A stretch of DNA of 64,000 nucleotides from positions 682,767 through 746,766 of the forward strand of contig CAJNDS010000269.1 of assembly GCA_905221605.1 (NCBI GenBank), written 5' to 3'. This document shows, piece after piece, positions 32,370 through 43,104 of this stretch. The first letter of the stretch is position 1. The number at the start of each line of letters is the position of its first letter. A model generated the notes under the pieces. That model searched no databases, was not told the DNA's origin, and saw only the letters and a list, made by a program, of their open reading frames with translations. This stretch comes from Symbiodinium natans (taxonomy: Eukaryota > Sar > Dinophyceae > Suessiales > Symbiodiniaceae). Made by a program: the position numbers and the translations under genes.

Positions 32370-32458
32370 CCTGCCGAAATCCATGGCAGGAGCCAGCCTG
32401 GGACCCTGAAGCCAAGGCTCGCGTGCCAGGAGCTTCTGCAAGCAGTAGCAAGAAGCAA
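32370..32458 (+). CDS. Unrecognised exon candidate
   Basis: Reads EPAEIHGRSQPGTLKPRLAC then QELLQAVARSN before the CA-rich microsatellite. No family recognised. Confidence 0.3.
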
Positions 32459-32483
32459 CGATCAAAAAACAAAACAAAAAAGC

Positions 32484-32648
32484 ACACACACACACACACA
32501 CACCCACCCACACCCACACCCACACCCACACCCACACCCACACCCACACGCACACGCACACGCACACGCACACGCACACGCACACGCACACGCACACGCA
32601 CACGCACACGCACACGCACACGCACACGCACACACACGCACACACAAG
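32484..32648. repeat. CA-based microsatellite: (CA)n, (CCCACA)n, (CGCACA)n
   Basis: Three consecutive blocks, a dinucleotide then two hexanucleotides differing by one base. All six frames stay open through it, which explains the His-Ala, Thr-Arg and Val-Cys frames. Those are not genes. Confidence 0.97.
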
Positions 32649-32789
32649 AGCAAGCAAGCGAAGAACCAAGCAAGCAAAAAAAGCGAACAAACAAAAACAC
32701 AAGCAAAACAGATGCAAGCAAGCGAGCACGCAGGCTGACACAATGCGCTCATGATCGCATAGACATGAACACATAGATGTGTGTATATG

Positions 32790-33080
32790 GTATACATGTA
32801 TATGTTTTATGTGTTATACTATGCACGTTAGATATGTGACATATGTTACATCTGTTTTATGTGTCGTACGTGTCATATATGTTCTATGTGTTAGACATGT
32901 TACATGCTTCATACATGCTACATATGTCATATACGCTACATTTGTTATATAGGTTATGTATGTGACCTGTCTGTATGGAAGTTAGTGTCTTACATGTTTC
33001 ATTTTGTTCTGCTATCCATCCCGAAGCCAGGGGCCTTTCCTCATAACCCTGTATAGACCCCAAATCCAAATTCCCGCACC
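32790..33080. other. TATG/CATA-rich low-complexity tract
   Basis: Irregular ATATG, ACATG and TTACAT words. No gene seen. Confidence 0.6.
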
Positions 33081-33159
33081 CTAAACCCTAAACCCTAAAC
33101 CCTAAACCCTAAACCCTAAACCCTGAACCCTGAACCCTAAACCCTAAACCCTAAACCCT

Positions 33160-34399
33160 GGCAAGCCCTTTGTGACCGAGGCCTTCCGGATCTTCTGCGA
33201 CTCCGTGGCTTCCCTGACCCGGCCGCTCCAGCTTGGAACTTTGCTTCAAGGGTTTAGGGTTTAGGGTTTAGGATTTAGGGTTTAGGATTTAGGGTTTAGG
33301 GTTTAGGGTTTAGGATTTAGGGTTTAGGATTTAGGGTGATGAGGGTTTCGGGTTTAGGGCTTGTAGGGCTTGTAGCGGTTGTAAGGCTTGTCGGGTTTGT
33401 AGGGCTTAAAGGGCTTGTTGAGCTTAGAGGGCTTTATAGGGAAGGTGGCAGCTGAATAGCGCCCTTTTGCCCGTTTTGTGGGGGTTTGGGGCGGTTAGGG
33501 TTTGGGGGTTTAGAGCTGCCATTGTTGCTCCCGACAGCAAACTCTTTGGCTGAGCGGCACGCTTTTTTTGAGCTTGGGTGGTAGGGGTTTCTGGGGTTGA
33601 GTTTTTCAAGGTTGACTTATGCAAGTAGCCAATAGCCAAGCCCCAAAAGGATACTGCCATTCTACCCTAAACCCTAAACCCTTGTTCTACTAGGGTTACC
33701 GGGCTACGAAGTTGCTTGGGGACTGTGCATGTCCCACAGGTTCGGCCAAAGGCAGTTGATGATCACCTTTGTGGGGAGTAGTGGAGCTGAGGGTTGCAGG
33801 GTTTAGGGAATCAGTTCGGGGGTTTCATGGCAACTTGTAGTGCAACTAACAGTATGATTGCTAGGGTTTAGCTTTGTTTCTGGTAGTTTCTTGGTAAGTA
33901 CCCCTCCTGGCAATCCCTCCTGTGGGTCCAGTTTTCTTTTGGGAGGTCCGTGTGCAACTTCTGTAGCTCAACTGGCACGCGAGAGAGTGATCTTTTCCGA
34001 ACTTCGTGCTGCAGATGCTGCATGCATGGTACTTCTGAGCAGACACGCGGACACCTAAGCCTAAACCCTAAAAGGCCCTAAACCCTAAACCCTAGTGTGA
34101 AGAGACATCGTCGAGCTTCCATGAGCACGAAGCATGAGGCCGATCCCAGCGGCACAGTTCCGTGGGCCGGTCGAGGTCAAGGCTCGAAGAGCACTTTGGG
34201 TTTAGGGTTTAGGGTTTACGGTTTAGGGTTTAGGGTGAGTAGGGTCTAGGGTGAGTAGGGTTTAGGGTCTAGGGTGTTTCGGGTCCTAAACCCAACGGCC
34301 CTGCGGCGCAGGCTCCCAGTGCCCAGCGAGCAGTACGAAGACCGATGTCAGCGCCAGGCCATTCGCTTTGTGCCCTTTGCGCTCTTTCCGAAGCAAAGG
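33160..34399 (+). CDS. Cluster of five unrecognised plus-strand exon candidates
   Basis: 33160-33250 (GKPFVTEAFRIFCDSVASLT; donor CAAG|GG in a telomere-like array). 33740-33799 (FGQRQLMITFVGSSGAEG). 33962-34058 (SVAQLARERVIFSELRAADA, stop TAA). 34100-34199 (HRRASMSTKHEADPSGTVPW). 34295-34399 (LRRRLPVPSEQYEDRCQRQA then IRFVPFALFPKQR). Each is bounded by TTTAGGG or CCCTAAA tracts. No family recognised. Confidence 0.4.
33443..33711. mobile_element. Family A element with internal expansion
   Basis: Left part GGTGGCAGCTGAATAGCGCC then CTTTTGCCC. Right part AGTAGCCAATAGCCAAGCC then CCAAAAGGATACTGCC and TTACCGGGCTACGAAG. About 150 bp of extra sequence, including telomere-like units, lies between and near the halves. 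Confidence 0.5.
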
Positions 34400-34424
34400 G
34401 TTGTTCAGGTTTTGGGGTTTAGGA

Positions 34425-34680
34425 CTTAGGGGTTTAGGGGTTTAGGGGTTTAGGGGTTTAGGGGTTTAGGGGTTTAGGGGTTTAGGGGTTTAGGGGTTTA
34501 GGGGTTTAGGGGTTTAGGGGTTTAGGGGTTTAGGGGTTTAGGGGTTTAGGTGCTTGAGGGTTTAGGGGTTCAGGGGCTTAGGGGTTTAGGGGTTTAGGTG
34601 CTTGAGGGTTCAGGGGTTCAGGGGCTTAGGGGTTTGGGGATTGAGGGGTTTACGGGTTTAGGGGTTCCGAGGTTTAGGGG
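34425..34680. repeat. Variant (TTTAGGGG)n octamer array
   Basis: About sixteen near-perfect TTTAGGGG octamers, then diverged copies (TTCAGGGG, CTTGAGGG). It is a clean octameric variant of the telomere-like heptamer. Confidence 0.95.
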
Positions 34681-34687
34681 GTTAAAG

Positions 34688-35739
34688 GACACAACCCTCT
34701 TCAAGTATCTCCCTTCTGCACTTCTCAAGCGGGCGCACGTATGAGCTCGACTCATCACATCTTCAGAAATTTCCACAGCGATCAGCAGCCTTCTCGACCC
34801 ACTCTTGCCATGAACTCTGTCACTTGTCGTAGGAACCTTCACGTAGAGACTCAGCACCCACTACAAAGTTGCTCCCCCCCTCTAAATATCCAGTCTCAGC
34901 ACAAGATATTGCAGGTCCGCGAGTGCTTCGAGGACCTCGAGTGAGCTGAGGCCAGTTCCTAGCCAGGTCATGCAGCGATGGCTCTAGGGTTTCAGGGTTT
35001 ACTGGGTCCCTGTAGAATATTATGCTTTTGTATTCTTGGGAAAAATATGATAGTTTTTAACATGACCCCAACAAGGAAGCAGTTTAATTAGGGTTTACCC
35101 GAACTTCCTAGGTTTCTATTGAACTTGTGGGCGATCTCGTGTACGTTGAAGGAGGGTGGCCAGCCAAATCGACAGCCACCCGACGGACGACCAGGAGCCC
35201 TAAACCCTAAACCCTAAGCCCCCTTAAGGTGGTGCTAGGGGATGCTAGGTCATTGCAAGCTCTGCTCCACAGGACAAGAGGAAGATGGAGGGGGACATTC
35301 AGACACAAAGATGCTGAGCGGCCTCTTCCCAGCTAGTGTCCCTAAACCCTAAACCCTAAACCCTAAACACCCTGCTTGTGCGCTTCTTTGGCCCGCGCTG
35401 GGCGGTCGCAGATGCGGGAGCCTGTGTTATTGCATGGCACATCTCCGGGTGCAAGAGCGCTTGAGTTTAGGGTTCAGAGTTCAGGGTTTAGGGTTTAGGG
35501 TTTACGTTTTAGGGTTTAGGGTTTTTATAGGGTTTAGGGAGACTAGGCCCAAGAGTAACCTAGGCTTATGCCCCCAGCAGATGCGAGTGATGCTACTACA
35601 AGACCCGAGGAGCATCTCACGAGCTGAGGCTTTTAACCTGTGCTCACAAGGCTGCTCTGACCCAAGGGCCAAGTTCCATTCAGATTTCAAGTCGACTTTG
35701 ATCGATGTTCTGCCGTCGGACGAAGAGCCGTCGGATTGA
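34688..35739 (+). CDS. Cluster of six unrecognised plus-strand exon candidates
   Basis: 34688-34744 (DTTLFKYLPSALLKRAHV, stop). About 34905-34944 (VRECFEDLE with GTGAGC donor). 35104-35197 (VSIELVGDLVYVEGGWPAKS, or EFLLNLWAISCTLKEGGQPN if joined by the GT donor). 35272-35346 (GGGHSDTKMLSGLFPASVP). 35372-35464 (LLVRFFGPRWAVADAGACVI, stop). 35547-35739 (LCPQQMRVMLLQDPRSISRA through LIDVLPSDEEPSD, stop TGA), the longest and most convincing. No family recognised. Confidence 0.4.
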
Positions 35740-35872
35740 CAACTGATGTACAGCCTGCCGACATTCCATTGCGCAGTGTCGTATCCGAAACCCCAAACCC
35801 CAAATCCCAAATCCCAAACCCCAAACCCCAAACCCCAAACCCTAAACCTTAAAAGGGAAGGGAAACTTGTGG

Positions 35873-36185
35873 TTCAAGGGGAGCTCCCTGAACTTGCACA
35901 TTCGTAGTTCCAATTTGAATTTCCGTGGGCTACAAGAGCAGGCCATTGTTTTTTCCTGCGTTTGTTTTGGGGTTTAGGGTTTGGGGAGGGCTTCGGTTCC
36001 CTTCTATCTCCCTTTAAGCCAAAGAGGCCACCCTGTTTATTCCTAGGTTCCTCGTGGGCCTGGTCTCCCTGAACCCTAAACCCGAAACCCTAAACCTTGT
36101 GGTACTCTTGGGCCGAGTGTCCGAGGCTTGGTCGATGCAGACGGAAGGAATCCTCGAGCGCTCTCAGGAAGTGGTAGCTGAGTAG
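35873..36185 (+). CDS. Two short unrecognised exon candidates
   Basis: 35873-35960 (LNLHIRSSNLNFRGLQEQAI) and 36105-36185 (LLGRVSEAWSMQTEGILERS then QEVVAE and TAG). They lie just upstream of the DEAD-box exons, but no Q-motif or Walker A is visible, so I do not join them. Confidence 0.35.
35993..36070. mobile_element. Family F repeat F1
   Basis: GGTTCCCTTCTATCTCCCTT, then AAGCCAAAGAGGCCACCC and TTATTCCTAGGTTCCTCGTG, matching copies at 52933, 53565 and 59740. No clear terminal inverted repeat. Confidence 0.5.
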
Positions 36186-36323
36186 GGTTTAGGGTTTAGG
36201 GTTTAGGGTTTAGGGTTAGGGGTTAGAGGTCTGCAGGCGAACCCTAAACCTGCAAAACCCCTACCTCCTCTCCCTAAACCCTCGCCCTAAACCCGAAACC
36301 CTAAGCCCCCACCCCCCACGCAG

Positions 36324-39300
36324 GCGCTGGTGCTGGCGCCAACCCGGGAGCTGGCGCGACAGATCCAATTAGAGGCAGTATGCGTACGGCGTATGGGGGT
36401 GGTTTAGGGTTTAGGGTTTAGGGTTTAGGGTTTAGGGTTTAGGGTTTAGGGTTTAGGGTTTAGGGTTTAGAGTGGGAGGGGCTAGGGTTGAGGGTAAGGG
36501 CCCTCCTTGAGGGGCTTAAGTATGGAACTGCAGGCTTGTTTCAAGACGAAGTCGCCCATGGTCTGGATCTAAGTGGACTGTAACTCGCATGTCTATTGAC
36601 TTACGGTGATTGAGCCTAGGAACCCGAAGCCTCCATTTTTGGGTAGGTTGCCTCAGAGTCGTCTAAGGGATTAATAAGAGGGACAACCTGCAAAATACGT
36701 TCTCGGGGTTTGTAAGGCACCCTCACCTCAACCCTAACCCCTAAACCGTAAACCAGCAGGACGGGTTCAAGGCCCTGACCTCTGAGCCCTAAGCCCTAGA
36801 AGAAAGATAAATCAGACATGTTAAAAACAACCCAAACCCACTGAAGAAAAAGAGTGTAAGACATACGGCCCAGCACCTCAGAGGCCAGTGTAAGGGCAAA
36901 CCCTGCTATTGATTTTTTCTGGGACTTGTAAAGCTTCACCTGATTTTTCCTCGATTCTTGGAGAAGTAAGGATCGTAAAGGGATGCTCTGCGGGATCATT
37001 TCCGGGATTCTCCGCCGATTCTCTTCAGTTTGGGTCTCCACGGTTCTCGACGGGATTCCTCGCAGCGGTTTTAGGCATCTACATGCCTATAGGGCTTATG
37101 ACCCCGAACCCGAAACCCGACATCCTCTCCTAAACCCGGGGGGGAGAGTCTGCGAGAATTCTTTGGGGCATTTTGTGCGACTCGCGCCAGGAGACCTGGG
37201 CGGAGAATAGCTGAGCTAGCGTCTAGCAACCCCACGCCCAGGAAATGAAGACCCCAAGCGTGCAACCACATGAACTACTTTGGCCAAGGGATGAAAATAC
37301 TAGATCGAACACCTCATTTTGTGGCTTAACCTTAAACCCTGAACCCTACACCCTAAACCCTAAACCCTACACCCTCTCAAGCTCGGCTCTCCGCCTCGCT
37401 CTGACAAGAGGCGCTCCGCTTCGGGCGCTCCTCGGGCATCCTTTGCTGCAACTGCACGGGCGGCGAGCCCCTTTGCTGAGTGGCTACCCTTTTGTGGCGG
37501 GTTTAGGGTTTAGGGTTTAGGGTTTAGGGTTTAGGGTTTAGGGTTGCCATGTTTATGGGGTTCTGGGTTCTTTTAAAGAAGAGCATAACCAACCCTGTAA
37601 GAGGGTTCCCTTAGCATGCACATGGTTGCTGGGCTACCCAGGTCCAAGGGCGAGCAGCTCGAGGCCAGTTTCCTGTTGGGCCTGTAGGGGCTCAGGGCTT
37701 ATCGGGGCTTGCTGTAGGGGGTTGGGGTTTGGGTTTATGGGTTTAGGGTTTTGGGCTTTAGGACTTAGGAGTTTTAGGGGTTGAGGGGTTTAGGGTATCC
37801 CAGGAGTAAAGGTGAGAGATCAGTGCGTGGTCTGAGCCCGAAACCCCAAATTCGAAAGCCGGTAGCCATGCTGCGGGTTAGAGTTTCGGGCTTAGGATTT
37901 AGGGTCGCTTGCGGTATTTCGGGCACTGGTTCCAGGGATGAAGACTCGTACCCTTTAAAGGTTCCCCTTTGATACAATCCTCCTAATGTGGCCCTTAGAC
38001 TGCATTGAGGACCTTTACACCCCAAAACCCAAAGGTACCAAGGCAGAACCCCTAGATGGTTGTTTCAAAGAGAGGCCCCGCCCCTCCACCCCCCCCCCAA
38101 CCCTAAACCCGGCCCTAAACCCTAAACCCTCTACCCTCTACCCTCTAAACCCTAAACCCCCCCCCCCCCCCGCCCCTCTAATCCGCCAGTGGCTGAAGCG
38201 GGGCTGCCACATTATCGTGGCCACCCCGGGCCGCTTGAATGAGGCCCCCTCCGCAGTTGTGGTGAGCGCCGGGTGGTGGCTTGAGCGATTTCACTCGAGT
38301 TTAGGATTTAGGGTTTAGGGTTTAGGGCTCAGGGTTTAGGCCCCTAAAACCCTTTTTACCCGGACCCCAGTAGAAGAGCAAACGTACCTAAGGTCCTGTG
38401 GCCCCGATTATTTTGCGGCGGTTTCAAGACGAAGGGGTTGAGGGTTTTAGGGTTTCGGGTGGGAAAGGGATGGTTTGGTTTGAGACCGATGTGAGGGCGT
38501 TTCCGAAATTCAGGGATTCTGTTCTCGTTGGGATACAAAAGGGGTACACCTACTTTGGGAAACCCGAAACCCCAATTCCTACCTTGCGACATTGGGAACA
38601 GCCCAGGAGACCCCAAACCCCCAAACCCTAAACCCGAAACCCCAAGCCCCAAACCCCCAAACCCACCTAAACCCCCCAAACCCCCCAAACCCTAAACCTA
38701 AACCCTCAACCCTCAAGCCCTAACCCCAAACCCCCAAACCCCCCAAACCCCGCGAAGCCCCAAACCCCCTAAACCCTAAAACCGAAACCCCAACCCCCAA
38801 CTCCCCTAAACCGCCCAAACCCCCCCCAAACCCCCCAAGCCCTGCCCAGTTCCGAGAGAAGCAGCAAGTCTGGCTCGGTCAAGTCTCGTATCTGACTTTA
38901 GACGAGGCGCACAGGGCCGAGGGTTGAGGGGGGTTTAGGGTTTAGGGTTTAGGGGTCAGGGTTCAGGGTTTAGGGTTTAGGGTTGAGGAAGTAGGGTTTT
39001 GAGGCTTAGGGGTTTAGGGTTTCAGGGTTGCAGGGTTTCGGGTTTTCGGGGTTCGGGTTTGGGGTTTCAGGGTTTCAGGGTTTCAGGGTTTAGGACGTCA
39101 GGGTTTCAGCGTTTTAGAGTTTTAGCGTTTTAGGGTTTTAGGATTTCAGGGTTTAGGGTTTTTGGGTTTAGAGTTTAGGGGCTTAGGGTTTCGTATTTTG
39201 ACCTTAGGAAAGGAATCAGGGAACTAGGTACGCTGCATCCGCCCAGCTTGCTTTTTAGCGGTTCTTCGGGCTAAGTCATTCGTTTCTTGCGGAGTCGGTG

Positions 39301-39921
39301 GCGTATAGGGCTCAGGGGGTTTGGGGTTTTGGGGTTTAGGGTGTAGGGAGCTTGGGTAGCATGCGACATTCGGAAACAGCTAGGTACATTACATAAAATA
39401 GTTCGAAAAATGTATAAACAGATTCATCAATATGTATATGTATATATATATACATATATATATGTACAAATACCTTGCACAACTAGCTGTCCTCAAGCCA
39501 CCAAACCTTGGAAAACGCATGAGTACTCCGAGAGACGTCCAGGCTGACAGAATGCTGGACATGGGCTTCGAGCCACAAATTAGACGAATTGTGGAGGCTG
39601 GTCGTCATGAAGGGGGTTTAGCTTGGGATAACAACCCCAAATAGGGGGTTCTATCGTCCCTATTAGGGGCTGTTAGAAAAAGGGGGAACATCCCAAGGCT
39701 TAGCGTTTAGGGTTTAGGGTTTAGGGTGGCGATTCGATGCAAAGATGCAAAGCCCTCAGGCATGAAATGAGGGTTGCTCGCCAGGACTGCCCTACAAGGC
39801 GGCAGACTCTACTCTTCAGTGCAACGTGGCCAAAGGCCGGGGAGGGAGACACCGGACCTACACAGACGTCAGACACCCCAGGCAGCAGCAAAGTGGAGGG
39901 ACCTGCCGGAGGACCCTAAAA
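36324..39921 (+). CDS. DEAD-box RNA helicase core (partial gene)
   Basis: Six plus-strand exons spell helicase motifs in order. 36324-36374: ALVLAPTRELARQIQLE (motif Ia). 38190-38243: WLKRGCHIIVATPGRLNE (motif Ib, TPGR). 38850-38906: REKQQVWLGQVSYLTLDE. 39543-39596: ADRMLDMGFEPQIRRIVE; joined to the previous exon this makes motif II, LDEADRMLDMGFEP. 39785-39835: DCPTRRQTLLFSATWPK (motif III, SAT). 39882-39921: AAAKWRDLPEDPK. The first five donors are GC, and all full core junctions are phase 0. The last exon ends at a GT (AAAA|GTTTAGGG) inside a telomere-like array. It resembles the DDX3/DDX5 class, which unwinds RNA with ATP. The Q-motif, Walker A, the VYGG segment expected between 36374 and 38190, and the C-terminal HRIGRTGR part are not visible. 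The gene is therefore partial or diverged. Confidence 0.8.
36402..36470. repeat. Interstitial (TTTAGGG)n array in helicase intron
   Basis: About ten perfect heptamers 30 bp after the GC donor of the motif Ia exon. Confidence 0.95.
37470..37641. mobile_element. Family A element A6 with telomere-like array inside
   Basis: Left end GCTGAGTGGCTACCCTTTTG and right end GGTTGCTGGGCTACCCAGG are family A termini. Between them is a run of six TTTAGGG units and the usual family A right half. It lies in the helicase intron 36375-38189. Confidence 0.65.
37939..38055. mobile_element. Family K repeat K1
   Basis: Shares GACTCGTACCCTTxxAGGTTCCCC, ATCCTCCTAATxTGGCCCT and GGCAGAACCCCTAG with 59470-59617. It is in the same helicase intron as A6. 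Confidence 0.6.
38620..38845. repeat. C-rich degenerate telomere-like tract
   Basis: CCCCAAACCCCC words form the pyrimidine-rich lead-in to the acceptor of the exon at 38850. Confidence 0.75.
38930..39200. repeat. TTTAGGG / TTTCAGGG mosaic
   Basis: Mixed heptamers and octamers (GGGTTTCA, GGGTTTAG) fill the start of the helicase intron 38907-39542. Confidence 0.8.
39621..39698. mobile_element. Family G inverted-repeat element G1
   Basis: Left CTTGGGATAACAACCCC and right AAAGGGGGAACATCCCAAG are inverted repeats. The middle CCCTATTAGGGGCTGTTAG matches G2 and G3. It sits in the helicase intron between exons 39543-39596 and 39785-39835. Confidence 0.7.
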
Positions 39922-39989
39922 GTTTAGGGTTTCGGGTTCAGGGTTTAGGGTTTAGGGTTTAGGGTTTAGGGTGCCACTGATTCCGCCGG

Positions 39990-40500
39990 ACACCCTTTGG
40001 CTCACTCTCTGATGCATTGAGCTTTTACATAGACAGGAGTCTCGGAATTGTGGTGTAAGCTAGCATCGGCATGCATCGAGTAGGGAAGCCAAACTTCATT
40101 GCAGCAATACGCCGCACCATGCCAGGGATCATGTGACTCCCGTGCGCAGACACGATGCCCCACGCGCTTGGGGAATGTGAGCTCGAACTTATGCAAAGAA
40201 ATCAGCAGCAGATCGGATCAAGGTCAGCTCACGAAAACCCTAAACCCTAAACCCTAAGCCCCAAAACGGGTCATCGTCGCAAACCCCATCTTGGTTAGCT
40301 TCGGCCGCGGCCTTGATTCCCAGTGGCAGGCCAGGGTTCACATTCGCAGCTTCCAACAAGTTTGGTTTGAGGGTTTAGGGTTTAGGATTTAGGGTTTAGG
40401 GTTTAGCTCCGTTTCAGGGTTTGGGGTTTAGGGTTTGGGGTTTAGGGTTTGGGGTTTAGGGTTTGGGGTTTTAGGGTTTGGGGGTTGGGCTTTAAGGTTT
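39990..40500. other. Uncertain region after helicase exons
   Basis: A minus frame (40002-40196) and plus frames near 40262-40360 (RVIVANPILVSFGRGLDSQW) are open but not recognised. 40375-40530 is an alternating TTTGGGG/TTTAGGG array. Confidence 0.35.
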
Positions 40501-40689
40501 GTTTAGGGTTTGGGGTTTGGGGCTGGGGGTTCCGGGTTTACAGTCTAGACGCACAAAAAGGAGGTTCCCCCAAGACAGGGCGACCCTTTTTGAGGGCTCC
40601 CGTTGTTTTTGGGGTGTACACCGGGGTCCCCTGCTGCGGGAAGACTTGCAAGCAAAATCAAGGCAGCAGTTCAGGTAGGCTGGTAGAAG

Positions 40690-40745
40690 AAAGAAGCACA
40701 CGGTTTAGGGTTTAGGGTTTAGGGTTTAGGGTTTAGGGTTTAGGC
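40690..40745. repeat. Interstitial (TTTAGGG)n array
   Basis: Six perfect units. The following 40746-41085 holds no supported gene. Confidence 0.9.
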
Positions 40746-41093
40746 GACAGCACAAGCATTGCCACTATCACTACTGCGACGATCGCTACCTACTAAATTT
40801 TGAATAGCAAGAATTTTCATAGTAAAAAAAGAGACTAGTAGTCTTATGTACTGACGAGAATGACTTTCTCATGATACTTCACAAGAAACCTACTAACAAT
40901 GTGAATATTTTTACAGCTACTATCATAATCGCCGCCATGTGGTTATGGCTGCCGCACGCTTTTTTTTCAGACTTTTTCCGCCCCCGCACGCGTTGTAAAG
41001 GGGTTTAGTTTTCAGGCCAAGGGTGTAGGGTTGATGGTATTGGGGCCTAAGGTGTAGGATTTAGGGTTTAGGGTCTCTCAGGGGTAGCTTCGG

Positions 41094-41335
41094 AAGCCAA
41101 AATCCTACAGCACAGGATGCCGTGGCCGTCGTCGAGTGGGCTGCGCTCTCGGGCACGACCGCGACAATCCTGGATCCTAAACTCTAAACCCTAAACCCTA
41201 AAGCCTAAACCCTAAACCCTGAACCCTAAACCCTAAACCCTAAACCCTGAACCCTACATCCTCAACCGATGGCTCTCAGGGTGACTTCTGCCGCCAGCCT
41301 CACCGCTCTGGGGCTTGCAGGCAGGGGGAGTTTTG
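41094..41335 (+). CDS. Two unrecognised exon candidates
   Basis: 41094-41165 (QNPTAQDAVAVVEWAALSGT then TATILD) and 41270-41335 (MALRVTSAASLTALGLAGRG, a possible start exon with a weakly signal-like N-terminus). A CCCTAAA tract with CCCTGAA variants separates them. Confidence 0.35.
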
Positions 41336-41599
41336 GGGGGAGTTTAAGGGTTTCGGGTTTGGGCGTTCAGGATATATAGGGTTTTGGGTTTAGGGTTTAG
41401 GGCAAGTATCAGGGCTGCTTGACTCGAAAGTTTGGGGGTTCATGGTACACATAGTTCCAGGTGGGGCCTCGGGGTCTCGAGTTTCGAGCTGTGCGCCTAG
41501 CCCTAAACCCTAAACCCTGATAGTTTAGGGGGGGAATACCCCAGTTGGACCTTAGTAGGGGGACTTTGGGGGCTTCGGTTCGGGGTCTATGAGGCACCT

Positions 41600-41672
41600 C
41601 CTCTAGGGTTTAGGGTTTAGGGTTTAGGGTTTAGGGTTTAGAGTTTAGGGTTTAGGGTTTAGGGTTTAGGGA
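41600..41672. repeat. Interstitial (TTTAGGG)n array
   Basis: About ten units. A second array of five lies at 41803-41838. Confidence 0.9.
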
Positions 41673-41943
41673 CTAAGGTTGTGCCTTGGACGCTTAAGGT
41701 TGTACCCCTGGGTTTTGGGGACCCTTTTTCAAGATACTCTAAAGGAATCTACGGCCCATATGACGAGTACATGAAGGGCACCTCTTAGGGGCACCCAAGG
41801 ATCTTAGGGTTTAGGGTTTAGGGTTTAGGGTTTAGGGTTCCTTAGGTGTCCGAGTATGACTGTCTTGAGATTATGGTCCAGGAGAGGAAGGGCCTCCTCT
41901 CAAAGAGGGTTTACGGGTCTAGCGTTTGGGGTTTAGGTTTACC

Positions 41944-41985
41944 TGAAGGCTCCAATGTAGCTCCTTTTGGGGTCCGTCATTCTTC
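41944..41985. mobile_element. Family C element left-end remnant
   Basis: GAAGGCTCCAATGTAGCTCC then TTTTGGGGT matches the family C terminus. The right end is absent. Confidence 0.45.
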
Positions 41986-42149
41986 TTTCCTTCAAGGATT
42001 CGAGTAAGCTACCCAAAACGGCACGCCTTTAGGCTGCAAGCTGCTTCGTGGGGGCAGTGAAGGCTCAGCTAGGCTTTCAGTTTCACGGGCACCAGGGTTT
42101 AGGTTGGCTCAGGATTTTAAGTTCAACCTTTCTGAGGGGCCATAGCAGA

Positions 42150-42608
42150 GGGCTCCCACAATCCACGACGCCGATGACCCAAATCCATGAGACCGGAAGA
42201 GTTGGCTCGAGAGTGTTCAAGAGTTTGCGCATGGGCGGACACCATGTCAAGCGCGATGCTGAGATGGAGGCCAGGGACACGTCAGCAAAACAACATGGAT
42301 GACACCTAAACCGTAAACGCCGTAAACCCTTGTTAAAACCCTCCCCTATAAACCCTATAAACCCTGTAAACCCTACGAACCTAAATAACCCATAAACCCT
42401 ATATAAACTCTAAACTCCCGAAAATCCCTAAGCCCTGCAACCCACCTCGCGACTTTCAGTTCCCGTCCTAAACCCTAAACCCTAAACCCTAAACCCTAAA
42501 CCCCAGCTCCGGGGAGGCCTCTGGCACTTTTGTTGGCCGGGTGCGCCGCCGGCGATTTCATTGCCCGCGAGTTTGAAATGGATCTCAAGGTGCTTCGAAG
42601 CCTATTGG
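42150..42608 (+). CDS. Two unrecognised exon candidates
   Basis: 42150-42302 (MTQIHETGRVGSRVFKSLRM then KRDAEMEARDTSAKQHG, stop TGA), with a minus frame open over part. 42500-42608 (LALLLAGCAAGDFIAREFEM then DLKVLRSL), preceded and followed by telomere-like tracts. No family recognised. Confidence 0.4.
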
Positions 42609-42898
42609 GGTTTAGGGTTTAGGGTTTAGGGTTTAGGGCGCTCTGCCTCAATCATGCCATACCCCACAAGCCCGCAAAGAACGACAAAAACTCTACAAGC
42701 CCCCCGAAAATCCCTCAGAAGCCCGATAAGACCTGCAATGCCCTGTAACAAAGGACCCAGGCTAGGCCCTTACTGACTTTTTTTGCGAGTTTAGGTTCCC
42801 GCAAAAGCCCTCTAAGCCACAAAGAGGTTACTCTTAGTAAACCCTAAACTCTAAGCTCTAAGCTCTAAACTTCAAACCCTAACCAACTATCTTGGGTG

Positions 42899-43065
42899 TC
42901 TCGCCCTGCCTTGCGAGAGAGGAGAACATCTCGATCCCCATCACTCCGGGGTTTACAGAGCCTCAGCTGCAAGGTTAGGGTTTAGGGTTGAGGAACTTCA
43001 GGGTTTAGGGCTCAGGGCTTCGGGATTTGGGGTTTAGGGCTTAAGGTTTAGGAAGTTGTGGGTTT

Positions 43066-43104
<39 letters not shown>

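Noticed and set aside
32353-32797. Five long overlapping frames on both strands (His-Ala, Thr-Arg, Val-Cys and Cys-Ala repeats)
   Set aside because: All arise from the CA-based hexanucleotide microsatellite, which lacks stops in every frame.
39990-40200. Minus-strand 64-codon frame after the helicase exons
   Set aside because: No splice-consistent edges, no motif, and poor agreement with the plus-strand gene around it.
40335-40360. Additional DEAD-box exon after 39921
   Set aside because: A phase-compatible join exists but the resulting residues do not match the expected helicase segment well enough.
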